A stretch of DNA of 64,000 bases from Amorphophallus konjac (taxonomy: Eukaryota; Streptophyta; Magnoliopsida; Alismatales; Araceae): NCBI GenBank assembly GCA_022559845.1, contig CM040128.1, positions 174,584,413 through 174,648,412 on the forward strand, in the 5' to 3' direction. Below the pieces are notes generated by a model that saw only the letters and a list, made by a program, of their open reading frames with translations, made no database searches and was not told the DNA's origin. Position 1 is the stretch's first letter, and the number at the start of each line of letters is the position of its first letter. Below, one piece after another: positions 1 through 10,871 of this stretch. Position numbers and translations under genes: made by a program.

Positions 1-81
1 TAAAAAACCTTTGGACGCTAATCCACCATTTCCCTCAAGGTCGTTGGACCCCATAATGAGAGATTAGGCTCTGATACCACT
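1..81 (-). other. Leader of a Copia (SIRE-like) element running off the left edge
   Basis: This short stretch lies between the edge of the window and an LTR boundary. On the minus strand it begins two bases after the LTR end with a primer-binding site and continues as untranslated leader. The same arrangement (LTR, two bases, PBS, leader) is seen next to the right LTR of the SIRE-like element at 10858-10871. That shows the gag-pol body of this element lies to the left, outside the window. No coding sequence is visible here. Confidence 0.7.
68..79 (-). promoter_or_regulatory. Primer-binding site, tRNA-iMet type
   Basis: The minus strand reads TGGTATCAGAGC, the usual plant PBS complementary to the 3' end of initiator methionine tRNA. 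It starts two bases inside the LTR end and would prime minus-strand DNA synthesis. Confidence 0.85.
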
Positions 82-410
82 TGTTGAGTGGATGATAGTG
101 GATCTAGAGGGGATGGGTGAATAGATCTGCCCCTCTTTTCGTAATGCAACCCTCTTTAAAGCTAGATAATGATAATAGTAGCGGAATATAACTAGTTTAA
201 CAAAGGACACAATGATTTACTTAGAAAGATGATTACTAATATATCGATTCGAACCTAAGCATGCATCTAGAATGAAACAATCACACAAACAAACCACAAC
301 ACAAAGGATTTTAAGGTGGTTCAGACTGAATCCCCAGTCCTACGTCCACCCCTCACCAAATCTGGTGAGGCTCCACTAGTTCCACGCACTGAACTGCAAA
401 TCGAAAAGAC

Positions 411-520
411 CTCAGATTGCCTTCCTACTAACCACCGGTAGGGACGTTAACACCGCAGATCGGACAACTTCTGATTACCTTCCTACTAACCATCAGTAGG
501 GATGATCTTCAGTTCCAAAT
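411..520. repeat. Two-copy hairpin repeat inside the left Copia LTR
   Basis: A segment of about 55 bp occurs twice in tandem. Each copy contains CCTTCCTACTAACCA followed by a GTAGGGA arm, so each can fold into a short stem-loop with CCTAC pairing to GTAGG. Confidence 0.6.
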
Positions 521-1117
521 GTTTGAATGAAATCGAAAGAGAACAAGATAAGAAAATACTCAAACGAGATATAGAATATGCTCAAGGAGAAAAGATCTTG
601 ACTGAGATTACTGGAGCTTGAATCTGATGCTTCAATGGTATCTTCTTCCTTGTGAAAAGATCTTGCTTGGATCACTTTGAGTTGATGAAGAAGATGAAGG
701 ATGTAGATTTGATCTCCCTTAAGAATGGGCTTCTTTGGATCACCTTGAGATGATGGTGAGGATGATGGTTGCAGCTTTATCATCACTTCGCTTGGGGTTG
801 ATCTCCTCTTGAAGTAGCTTGAATCACTTGAGGATTTGATGAAGAACTTCTTCCCAGAGTACTGTTCACAGTTATAGTACTTGAACTCCTCTCCCTTGAA
901 CACACCCTTGCAGCCTCCTTTGATCTCCCCTCTTAGCCTTAGGGTTTCCAACCCTTCTTGTGTGTGTTTTATAACCTTTGAATGGTCCTTGGACATCCCC
1001 CAGACCAGATCCACAGTCCAAGGGGGATTGGGTGACTTTGGGGTTAAACAAATACAAGGAAAGGGGCTCTTCTCGAAGTGGAAAACAAAGTCAGCATTTG
1101 TTGGCTCGGGGCTGGCG

Positions 1118-1287
1118 GTCGACCTGCAGCAGTTGGCGGTCGACCGCTACTGAGAAACGCTATAGACGGATGGTCCCTGGAATTTTCGGTCGACCGCTAC
1201 TGGGCTGGCGGTCGACTGCCACTGAGAGAGCTGCTGTCAGTGGGTTACTGGCAGGGGTGGTCGACCGCCCCTGGGCTGGCGGTCGAC
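1118..1287. repeat. Cluster of GTCGAC palindromes at 21-22-nt spacing
   Basis: Six GTCGAC cores start at 1118, 1139, 1189, 1211, 1260 and 1282. They form three pairs spaced 21, 22 and 22 nt, and the flanks extend most of them to partial CGGTCGACCG palindromes. The cluster sits at a similar relative position to the GTCGAC pairs of the SIRE-like LTRs at 5337 and 12088. Confidence 0.75.
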
Positions 1288-2415
1288 TGCCAGCTGGGCA
1301 GACCCCGGGTTATGCCAGGTCTGTCCGTCAACTCCTTTAGCTCCGTCGCTTGAGTCCTTTAGCAACCTGTTCTCATCTATGGCATCAACCTTGATAGTCT
1401 TGAAGATTTCTATTCATTATATCACTCCTATAATCAAAATTTTATTCCGGGAGATCCTCCCCAAGAAACCCCCGCAAGGGGCGCTGCCCCCTTGACCTGA
1501 CCGCGCAGGTCGATCCGCGTGCGATGGCGCAATCATTGAGCTTTCACTTTTGCCATCTCCACTCCATTCCTTGGCATATATGTCATGAAAGAACATCAAG
1601 TAGTTTAGTCATATAAGAATGGTAAAACATCAATGACTTATAGTGTTTAGCCATTATCAAAACCAAGAATGTCAAATAACTCAAATGACCACAGGATGAT
1701 GTCGAATGACCCAAGTGACCACAAGATGACTCAAATGACCACAGGGGCACAACACCCCTCTGGCCGGCGGAAAGGGGTGGAGGATCAAGTCCTACAACTT
1801 GGAGTCTGGTGACTTTGAATGGTCTTATTCCATCCGTCTTCAGAAAAGCGCAGTCCACCACAAACCGTCCGGATCCTGTGAGCGGCCGTCTGCGAACCGT
1901 TTTGGAGCCAGTCCAGCCTTCGTCCCGTTTCTCTTTCCAGCGCTGTGAACGGCCTATCGAGCGGCCGTGCCATCCCTTGAGCGATCGTTACTAGACTGTG
2001 TACCACTGTTTGCGCTGCACTTTGGGCGAGTGTCTTCTCCCTTTCCAAGGTACCGGTGCACTTCCTTTGCATTCTACACCTTGGTGGCGATCACGATCAC
2101 ACACACACCTCTCCACCTTTCTTTCCTTCATTTTTGATTGCCTTTACATCTTGACTTAGAAAGGTAAGAGAAAGAAGAAGAAAGGGGGGGGGGGGAACAT
2201 GTCAACACTCCTGAGCCAAGATTGGGCTCAGATGAGTAGTAGTTATGGGGATGACGTTGGTGGCTCGGTTTAGGTGGGAAATTATCTCCGACATGGGCCA
2301 CTTAATGCGGCTGTCCTGGGAGTATGATTGTAATGATGACTCTTTTGAGTCGATGCGAGAAACCCCCTTCTTGGGTTTTGAAACGTCGCGCCGTTTCCCG
2401 CCAAGTTCATGGGGG

Positions 2416-2425
2416 AATAAATATT
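2416..2425 (+). promoter_or_regulatory. TATA-like box for the Tat-1 antisense gene
   Basis: AATAAATATT on the plus strand, about 80 bp upstream of the first plausible start codon (2500). A pyrimidine-rich leader follows. This is a composition-based inference only. Confidence 0.35.
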
Positions 2426-3382
2426 GCGCGTGCTTGTGCTCCAAACTGACTTCATTTAGGGTTTTCTTTTTCTTCCGCACCGGTATTTCAGAAGGCCTCA
2501 TGCGCAGTGAGAGTGATAAGGAAGAGCAACGACTTGCGGAGTCCTTTGCAGAGCTTGCAAAGATTACGGCGGCGGTGATTCACCAGCTTCCACCTCCTCT
2601 TGAATCGTCTGATTCGACGCTCTTTTCCTCCTCTTCCAGTTCCTCTCTTTCTTCCATGGCAGAGCAACATCCTTCGACCGAGACGCGCGAAGCCAGGCCA
2701 AGCACGGAAAGTTTGGTGCCATAGCCTGAGCACCCCATGCGCAGTGAACTGGGTGAGGCCGAAGTAAAGAGGATGGAAAAGCGGTATGGGCTACCGTGGA
2801 AGTATTTTTTCTCTCCATCCCATCCTCATGAATCCAACTTGTCCTATCATCTGGGCCTCTTCTGTACTTTCCTTTTGGCTTGGAAGTGTGGGTTTTGCCT
2901 CCCTCTCCACCCTTTTGTCGTGCGGTTGCTTCAATTTTACCGACTGGCTCCTGTCCAGTTGGTTTCCAACTCGTACACCTTTATTTTTTCCTTCATCTTT
3001 CTCTGTCGCTCGTGTGGGCTTCATACTTCATTGGAGCTTTTCAATTCCGTCTTTGAGTTGAAGGAGCAGACCCACGCGAGTAAGGGCTTCTTCTATCTCC
3101 AGGCGAGGAGGGGAAGGAGCTGCGTGTCCCTTTCTGCCAAAGATTCTTCTCACAAGGAGTAGAAGATCCAATTTTTTTTGGTGGGTTCGTCCGTGGATGA
3201 CGCCCCCTAGGATTTCCTGATGGCGGTTAATTTCCATCCATCTATCCCTCCGAAGCAGGCGACGGTTCCTTCGGAACTGGAGGAGGAGATTAGGGTTCTC
3301 CGAGATAATCCCTGGTCGACCGCCGAGTTGATGAATGTGGTCAATATCGAGGATTATCCCTCCCGTGCGTTGCCGTCTCAAG

Positions 3383-3471
3383 GTAAGAACCCCAAGGTCC
3401 CGCGTCGCTACTTCCGGGTCGAGTAGGTAGCCTCTCTTCTGACGTTCTGACTTCTACTGCTCAAATTCTAG
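3383..3471 (+). other. Predicted GT-AG intron in the Tat-1 antisense gene
   Basis: The donor is CAAG|GTAAGAA and the acceptor is a pyrimidine-rich AAATTCTAG. The length is 89 bp. The upstream exon ends after codon position 1. The downstream region is too damaged to prove the phase, but donor and acceptor are both near consensus and match the intron style of the other two antisense genes in the window. Confidence 0.55.
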
Positions 3472-4114
3472 GCGAACGAATGACGAGGTGGAATAGCCGT
3501 CAGAGCAGGAGATCGTCGATCTGGAGGAGCCACCTGCTCCGAGTGAACCCCAAGTTTCCGGGGGCCCTTCTTGCGCGTAAAACTAGGGCAAGCAGGTTTC
3601 TCGGGGAGATGCTCCCACGTGTTGCGGGGCCAAGCGCAAAGATCCAGGGGAGCAGCTGCTCTTGTCTTCAATAAAGGCTCAGACAACCGAGAAGAAGCGG
3701 TTGAAGAAGGCGGGGATCTCCCGTCCGGCCGAGAAGCATGCTCGCCCGATCGAAGAGCATTCAGCCGAGGAAGTCCACCGCCAAGATCTCCCGTCCATCG
3801 AGCTAGAGATGGCTGCCGCTGGTGGGGGAGCCTTTACCGAACCTGCCAGACCGTAGACCGAGGTGATGGCCTCTGAATTCCTGGCCGAAGTTGGTGGGGC
3901 ACAGGATGGAGCGACATCCCAGCTGAGCATTGTCGTCCCGAAAGTGGGGTCGCTCGGGGGAGATGCTCCGGTCCCGGCTCTTCTAGAAAGGATTACTCTT
4001 CCCTCGGTTGGTGCACCCATCGTTCGGGCTTCTTTATATCAACGGTGTCGATCCTCGGTGCCTTCGCTGAATTGGGAAGAGATCAGACCTCGTCCCCCCT
4101 ACTTACTCTTCGAG

Positions 4115-4119
4115 AGGGC
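4115..4119. repeat. Left TSD of the SIRE-like element
   Basis: AGGGC here pairs with AGGGT at 13627-13631 (4 of 5 bases). The mismatch fits an old insertion. Confidence 0.6.
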
Positions 4120-6865
4120 TGTTGGCCCAAAATAGATGGCGGACAAGAGGGGGGGTTGAATTGTCCCCCAGCCGAGATGGCGGATTTTAAAAATAATTTA
4201 AACTAAACACATCGAAATTAAAATTAACTACGTTAATTAGCCTAAACTCAAGTGAGATTAAAATGATCTCTCGACCTATCCGATCTCACACGAGTATACA
4301 ATGTAAGGAACGACTTAACTACAACTAAGCACGGATATCCAACCAACAAACGATGAATAAATACTGATAGCAAATTGCAGAGGTAGCGAAGTGTGAAGGT
4401 GCAGTGAATAAAAATCTATCCAATAAACCTGTGAACGGAGGTAGGAGAAATGGACAAACGCACAGTCATCCATAATGAACACAGAGATTTTTAGGTGGTT
4501 CTTGATCACGACGGACTCCCTACGTCCACCCCTCACCAAAACCCGGTGAGGCTTCACTAACACGCAATGAGATGTAGCAAACACGGGGACGAAGCCCCAA
4601 ACACCACACAACCACGCTACTTCCGCAGCAATACACACACACCATCGGGGAACGCACCCCGGACACAAAACCACATGGAGACGTAGCTCCGTCTACACTC
4701 ACAAACTCGGGGGAACTTACCCCGCAATAGATCCACACACTTAGAGACACAGCTCCACCCACACAGAATAATATTCCAAGTTCGACGAAATAAAAGGATA
4801 TACAATGACCTCCCAAAATATTAATCTATGCTCAAATAAAAGGATGGAAATAGAAGATTAAAGATTCCCCCTCAAATCCACAGTGAAGCCCGTCCATTGG
4901 AGTGGTAGGGTGCGCTGGAGAGTTTTATCCGCGGAGTGGAAGCCGGCTAAAACCGCAGGAGACGCCCAAGGAAGATAGTTCAGCGACTACGACAAGAACT
5001 CGATCAGATTGACAAATATGGGCTCGTTGATAGCGTTCTCCTCTTCTTCCTCTTCCTCCTCCAAGTGAATGTGTCGCCCCTTTCTCCTTTCCCTGCAATA
5101 TGATGAAAGTGTTAAGCACAAAGGTGTTGCCGTCGAAGCAGATTGCAGGTTACATATACCTGCAAGAAGCAACAACAAAAGACTAGAAAGCCCATGCTAA
5201 AAAGTCTTCAGAACATCACTCATTTAATGGGAAAAATGCTAAGGGTGATAGGGTAAAAAGCCCAAGCAAAACGGACATGAAAATGGGCATTTCCCAAACA
5301 AACCGGCAAACCCGATATAGGTCGTCTGGGACAAGTGTCGACTCAAGGAGTCGACTCTTGTTCACGGGTGATCTTGGCCAAAAATAAAAAAATTGAACCC
5401 ACGTTGAAAGAGTCGACTCTTTACAGCAAAGGTTCTATTTTCACTGAAAACCCAGACTGACCTGAAAGTGTCGACTCCTTGAGTCGACACTTTTCAGCGA
5501 GTGTTCTGCTTTCTTCAAAAACCAACCCAGAACACCGAGAGTCGACTCTCGCAGTGTAAGAATAGAAAATGGCCATAACAGTCCAATGCAATCTGAAATG
5601 ACATCAGGGGCACTTCACCCCAATTTTAGAAAATGATTTTCCCAAGTGAAAAACATGTATATTAGGGAGATAAAAGCTTCAATTAAAATTGGTTTCATTT
5701 GAGAGAATGGAGAATGATCTAAGTACACTGCAACCCCAAGACTGACATGAAGAACATATATAAAGACACATCCAAACCCAATTCATGAAGAGAGCTTCAA
5801 CACCTATCTACCCAACATGAAATAGATTCAAACATTATTTCTTACCATTGTTCCAATGCATTTACAGGAACTAAGTTCATGACATTTCTTCACATGAGAT
5901 TTCTTTATCAACCTGCAATCAATTGTACTGAATTGCAGCTATATGTGCAGAGGATTCACAAATGTCCAGACCATATACTCCATAAAATCACAGGACAAGT
6001 TTGATTTAATCAAGCCACACATAAGTTCCATGATCTGACCAAAACTACCATGATCAGTCCAGGAACTTCCAAGTTCAGTCCAATGAAAACTAAACCCATT
6101 CTACATACAGACAAGTAGTCAATTGAAAACCCATTCAACTTGTTATTAGAAACATGAAATACAACCACCTATGAGGATGATAGAAGAACTTTCAGTTCAT
6201 TCAGCACACAAGCTCTCAATACATAATACGTTCATGCATGGAAACCCATTTTCAAAATACCAGCAGCTTATTTCAAGCAAATCTTGACTACCTTGGTATG
6301 AATTCACATATGAACTGTAAATGCAATCCAAGGTAAACTAAACTCACACAGTCCATTGACAACATAGTTCAAAGACCAAGGATGTGAGAACATTAATATG
6401 CCCACACTAAGGTTTTGTCATGAGTCACTCAACCTATATGTGGAACAGTCAAGTTTTATCCATAAACAAAATAACTCCCACATGACAAGCTCATTTTCAA
6501 AACACATCAACCAAACCACTCATGAATTTAGAGTTCAGTTGAGAAGTTTCATGTTCAGTCCAAAAACAATTTAACCCAATACACTCCAATGCATACCAAT
6601 AATATGCATGAAAGCCTAGACATGATTTCACCAATGAAAAACGTTATGTATGAAGTGCATTAAGAGAGACGCATGGTGAGGCTTATGCACATGAGAAAAT
6701 GAAGGCATTATTCACCACACATTTCATACCTACAAAACAAGATAACAACAGTGAGCTCCATAACACCAAAATGATCAATGAGCATTTTCACAATGCTTGC
6801 ACACAATATATTATTATCATCAAAACAAACACCAAGGACAAAGAGGGAGCGCAACGAACCCAACA
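4120..6865 (-). repeat. 3' LTR of the SIRE-like element
   Basis: It starts TGTTGG and ends CCAACA, and is adjacent to the polypurine tract on its right. Compared with the other LTR it has lost parts of two GTCGAC pairs and has one short insertion near 5820. A run of short G/C hairpin-like motifs (for example CGGGGACGAAGCCCC) recurs every 40-50 nt between about 4575 and 4770. A TATA-type segment on the minus strand near 5754-5762 probably marks the promoter in U3. Confidence 0.9.
5337..5556. repeat. GTCGAC palindrome cluster in the 3' LTR
   Basis: Two intact GTCGAC-N7-GTCGAC pairs (starting 5337 and 5470) and two single GTCGAC sites (about 5414 and 5543) are seen. The single sites correspond to full pairs in the other LTR. 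Confidence 0.8.
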
Positions 6866-6882
6866 ATCTCCCCCTTTTTGAT
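6866..6882 (-). promoter_or_regulatory. Polypurine tract of the SIRE-like element
   Basis: The minus strand reads CAAAAAGGGGGAGATT directly before the LTR. It is a typical Copia plus-strand primer and fixes the element's orientation. Confidence 0.85.
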
Positions 6883-8300
6883 GATGACAAAATATTATGG
6901 CCATCCAAAACTCTCTCTCCCCCTTTGGCATTATCAAAAGGTGGGGGTTTAGAGGAACAATCAAATAGTTAAGTCCAATAGGAATGAAGTAGAACGAACA
7001 ATCAAATGCGCACGAACCCAGCAATAACCTACCATACAAGGAAGGTGTGTGGACCATGAACACCAAGCATGAATTTGGTAGATGATGAGCAATGTGCAAA
7101 TAGTTTGAAATATGTTCAAATGTTCAATTTTTGAACTATGCACAAAAGGTATGACTAAATTAAACTATATGCAAGTGTTCCACTGAAAAGTACATTATTC
7201 TCCCCCATTGTCACTAACAAAAACTGACTGACAACGGGGTTATTTAAGCTGATATGTACAAGTATGATCAAAAGATGCATCAATATGAAATGTATGAACA
7301 AGATCTGGCAATCAAGCACTCAAGCATGGATAATTAGATATAAAAGTAAGCAAGTCCCTTAGGGACAGGTTAAGAACAATGCTATTGATTTTGAGCATGA
7401 TGTGCATGAGCAATACTAAGAAGGTCGTGCTTACAAAAAGACGATATTGCAATAGCCATGAAAGTTGACAGATTCAAAAGGTACATTCACACAATCAAAC
7501 CCAAAGTGTATATGTGAAAATTGAGCAATGAATTCCAAAGCAATATGGATCATCCGATTTTCCAGCTAACACTAAAAAGAGTTGTTCCTTCATACACTTC
7601 CATACACAATGCTCGAATATTGGTAGCTACGTATAACCCCAATTTTTTGATTAAACACAAAAAGGTGACTAACCTTTTGACGCGAGTCATACCCTTTGTC
7701 TCTGGGGCATTTCCTGGTTACTCAGTCTCGTCACTTATCTTAACTACAGACTATGCCACTTTTCAGCGTGAGTTGTACCCTTTGTCTCAGGGGCACTTCC
7801 CGGCTAGTCGGTGCCAAACCCACTTATTTTTAATAGTGGATTTGCTTCACTTTTCGACGAGAGTTTCCTCCCTTGTTTCAGGGAAGATTCTCGGCTACTC
7901 GGATCCACGTTCCACTTATACAGATTTTTGGTGGGACAAACAACTTTTTTCTCAGGAGACATGTGATTTCCATGTAGAGATTCAAGAGCCCTTAGGAGTG
8001 TTGAGTATAAAAACTGTATTCCTTATTAAATGAATCATTTATCTCAAAAAGTGCAATTTATGTGGGTGGTTGTATTGAATGTAAAAGATGAACTAGCCCC
8101 ATCACAGTAATGTCTCCCCCTAAATGTATGCACGGTGATAAACTAACCTCCCCCTTAATATGCCATGTAACAAACATGTGTATATCAAAGTAATTTTATC
8201 TAGCAAGGGAAAAGGTCATAGGATGTTTTCAAAGAAAGGGTGATATAATATATATACACTGAAACATCCATCGAGGTAAAGTTTTCACACAAGTTGATTA
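6883..8300 (-). other. 3' untranslated region of the SIRE-like element
   Basis: AT-rich, with no gene I can support. It contains a second pyrimidine run (near 6920) that mirrors the polypurine tract, and a three-copy imperfect repeat. The 170-codon plus-strand opening at 7521-8033 spans that repeat and looks like chance. Confidence 0.6.
7670..7915. repeat. Three-copy imperfect repeat, about 85-95 bp unit
   Basis: Each copy has a GACG/CAGCG-GAGT start, a CCCTTTGTCTCAGGGG-like centre that can fold on itself, and a CGGCTACTCGG-like end. Copies begin near 7677, 7760 and 7850. Confidence 0.65.
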
Positions 8301-8405
8301 CCAGTACTTGGCTCAGAATGTAGGTCTGAAGACCACCATCAACCATGGGGAAGGCTTCCAGTTGGATACAATCCAACCTTCCACAATCGCCATTTGATAT
8401 ATCGG
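8301..8405 (-). other. Shared ~105-nt module, copy in the SIRE-like element
   Basis: On the plus strand it carries GTACTTGGC, then TAGGTCTGAAGACCACC, GGAAGGCTTCC, AATCC and CGCCATTTGATATA. The same ordered blocks occur in the Tat-2 LTRs (37202-37312 and 58832-58942) and, more diverged, in the gag-only gypsy element (24996-25101 and 29253-29358). It can form short hairpins (GGTC-TGAA-GACC, and TTGGAT with ATCCAA). It lies downstream of gag in this element's transcript. The function is unknown. Confidence 0.65.
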
Positions 8406-8921
8406 ATAATCATGGCATTCAAGCACACACGTATGTCAAGTATCTATGCAAGTGTATGTATGTAAATTGAAGGATGATTGAAAATCATTCCTATCTAAAA
8501 ATATGCAAGGGTATGCATGATATGAGCATGAAAATAAGTATGTAAACTGTGTATGCAAAACTGAATAGTTATTCATAAAATGTGAGCTAAGTATGAAGGA
8601 CTTTATGTGCAGTCTAAAACATTCAAATATTGGATTTATTCACTTAGATGTGCAACGAAAAATATGTAAAGCTGACTTAATCTTCTAATCATTTAACCTA
8701 CAAATTTCAACTCTTCAGAAATTGCCAAAATCAACAAAACAGGAATGCAATTGTTCAAAAGCAAACATCTTTCTCCAAACTTAATTTTTACCTTTGCAGA
8801 TTTTTGAAAGTGAACCTAAGCAAAATGATTTTGAAAAAGAAACCATTTTTCTTTCTAGCCTTGAGAGTCCTTTATTTATTGACTTTCCTTGGCGTCAAGA
8901 CGCCCCTGCAAGATAGAATTC

Positions 8922-10613
8922 TCATTTTGAAGTTTTGGGTACCCAAGCCATCTTGGGTCCTGAGGGGTTAGTTCGATTTTGAACAAAAGATTTTATGTTC
9001 TTCCTTTCATACCATTCATCATCGAATCTTATTGTGGCACAGTCATCCATTGAATGGCCATTTTTACCACAATAATGACAAGTAACATTTCTTTTGTTAA
9101 ACCAATCATCATCAATTTTCATCAAGGAGCATGTATACATAGTGTGGCCTACTTCACAACAGCAATGACATGAAAATTTCTATTTGACAAACCATTCATA
9201 ATCATTTTTCTTCGTGAAATAATTTTCAAAAACATGACCATGTAACCCACAATAGAAACAATGAATGTTGAGATTTTTCTTTGTGAGTTTCATACAATTT
9301 TTGGAACCATCAACAATATTCACTCTTGATTTCGATGCTTCATCATCATCAAGTTTCATCAAAAAATAATCATACATTTCATGGCCAAATTTTTCATAAT
9401 AAAAATTTGAAACATTCATTCTTTTTATAGATGCATGAACATGTTTAACAATTGAGGGTTCTACATACATACAAGAATAATCATTGACATTTTTTTGTTT
9501 CAGATTTTCTTTATCACACAAAAGTAAGGACTCATTCAAACTCATGATTTCATTTTCCAAGGATGAAATGTGCAATTTAGTACTAATTAATTCTTCCTCA
9601 CATGACGTAATTTTCTCATTCAACAAAGAGTTAACAATTTTGTGACTTTTAATTTCTTGTTCAAGAATAAGTAATTTATCACAATCATCATCAATGACAC
9701 ATTTTTATTTTTCAAAAATTTGAAGACTTTTCAATCTACTTTCAAGCAAGGAAATCTGAATTAGCAAAGCACTATTTTCGTTTTGGAGTTTTTCAAATGA
9801 ATTTTCGTTCATGGAAGTGTGTTCATGTTCGTTCTCTTGAAAACTCACTTTTTCATCAGACATTGTATTCATTGTTTCATTTGAGTCGACAGACTTAGAT
9901 AAATCATTCTTCAGATTTCTCAATTCCTCTTCCAATTCAACAGTTTTATCATTCACGTTCTTAAAACTTTCTATCTCATGTCTTAGATCCTTTAGCCTTT
10001 CAAATTTGTCAACATTCAAAGTAGCTTTCTCTTTTTTAAGAAGGAGCAGTTTCTCAGATATAGCAGTATTCAACTCTTTCAGATTCTCATTATCTTTATC
10101 TGTTTGTTGAAGTTCTAAAATTTTAGCCAGTAAAGATTTGTTTTCAGATCTAAGATCTGCAATTATGTCTTTGTGTTCTTCAATATCAAACATGTGAGAC
10201 TCAACTAATTTTTCAAGCTCAATGCATTTTCCACATGAAGAATTATCAACACAAGTACTTTCAATTTCGGAACACTTAGCACATGGAGAGTTAACATAAG
10301 AAGAATCATCAAGTTTCCTTTTAAGTTTTCTATTTTCAGATTTCACCATTATATATTTTTCAAACAGTTCATCATAAGCATCCACCAATTCATCATAGCT
10401 AAGCTCATCTTCTTCATCAGAATCTGAGTTTACCTTAGAGCTTTCCTCGCTTTGACGATTACTCTCGTTGTTTGCCACGAGACACTCACTATTCCAACTT
10501 TCTTCTTGGGCTTCGCTCAACCCATCCCAGATCTCTATTTCTGACCTACAAGATGAGACAAAAGTAAATTGATTAGTGTTCATAGCAGCCTTAAGAGCAT
10601 TCAAAACAAACAA
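8922..10613 (-). pseudogene. gag of the SIRE-like element: coiled coil plus repeated zinc knuckles
   Basis: One reading frame is interrupted by two stops (TAA at 9705-9707, TAG at 9180-9182). The first ~30 residues (ALKAAMNTNQ to EIWDGL) look like the two ends of the usual Copia gag core joined together, so most of that core is missing. An acidic linker (DSDEEDELSYDELVDAY) and about 220 residues of heptad-rich coiled coil follow. The C-terminal part has tandem CX2CX4HX4C knuckles: one with the last Cys changed to Tyr (CFYCGLHGHVFENY), two intact ones (CHCCCEVGHTMYTC and CHYCGKNGHSMDDC), and an upstream degenerate YYEKFGH version. Each is followed by a DD(D/E)W spacer. It ends GPKMAWVPKTSK. 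Gag would form the particle and bind RNA; this copy cannot do so. Confidence 0.8.
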
Positions 10614-10857
10614 ATTATCAGAATTCTTTTTCTTATCCTCATCGGTTCAGCTTGACTCATTTTTTGGAAAGAATGTAAGGACCATGAGTGATTAAATTCA
10701 TGAGCTTTGGATCAATACTAGAAATCCAAATACAGAGTTTTCCAAGCCATGATATATGATCAAAACTATCAAAGACAGGAACCGAATTCACACTTGCCGT
10801 CATGAATAGATCTTTTCTCCTAGACCGTGAGGTTCACGAATGAAAATCAAAGACTGG

Positions 10858-10869
10858 GCTCTGATACCA
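10858..10869 (-). promoter_or_regulatory. Primer-binding site, tRNA-iMet type
   Basis: The minus strand reads TGGTATCAGAGC two bases after the 5' LTR end, identical to the site at 68-79. Confidence 0.9.
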
Positions 10870-10871
10870 AT

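Larger units (their letters stand above)
82..2207 (-). repeat. 5' LTR of the left-edge SIRE-like Copia element
   Basis: The left end starts TGTTGA, two bases from the PBS. The right end is placed at TCAACA because this gives a perfect 6-bp terminal inverted repeat and the sequence beyond it belongs to a different (Tat) element. Around 311-380 it shares a block with the LTRs at 4120 and 10872 (the TACGTCCACCCCTCACC segment), which supports the same Copia lineage. It also contains a duplicated hairpin segment, a GTCGAC palindrome cluster and a 12-G run at 2184-2195. The right boundary is inferred; an earlier end (CACAACA at 1748-1754) is the alternative. Confidence 0.65.
2500..4119 (+). pseudogene. 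5' half of the Tat-1 antisense gene, Transposase_28-like (PF04195 type)
   Basis: The clearest part is a 141-codon open stretch at 2737-3162. It begins with a YGLPWKY segment, continues with a hydrophobic run (LPLHPFVVRLLQFY), an LVPN-like step (QLVSNSYTF), and ends in LKEQTHASKGFFYLQAR. This matches the general pattern of the 'putative gypsy type transposon' domain (PF04195), a protein of unknown biochemical role found with Tat elements. A Ser-rich N-terminal part (2500-2724) precedes it and ends in a stop just before the domain. A second stop follows the domain. Codons then continue at 3220-3382 up to a good intron, and after it an acidic stretch (EQEIVDLEEPP) is interrupted by TAG and TAA. 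The gene is cut at 4119 by the SIRE-like insertion and resumes at 13632. It is clearly non-functional. The family assignment is by pattern memory, not a search. Confidence 0.6.

Noticed and set aside
1440..1560. GC-rich stretch with AAGGGGCGCTGCCCCCTT as the end of another element
   Set aside because: It resembles a block seen in other plant LTRs, but no TSD or second boundary is visible and it fits inside the 82-2207 LTR.
2084..2100. A 15-17-bp match in opposite orientation between the left Copia LTR and the Tat-3 LTR (near 32211-32227)
   Set aside because: No similarity extends beyond the core, so I cannot tell shared ancestry from chance.
7521..8033. 170-codon plus-strand frame in the SIRE-like element
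   Set aside because: It spans an imperfect three-copy non-coding repeat, is antisense in a 3' untranslated region, and has no recognisable domain.
8301..8405. Hammerhead or twister ribozyme in the shared module
   Set aside because: I looked for a CTGATGA...GAAA core and for twister-type conserved loops on both strands and did not find them in any copy.
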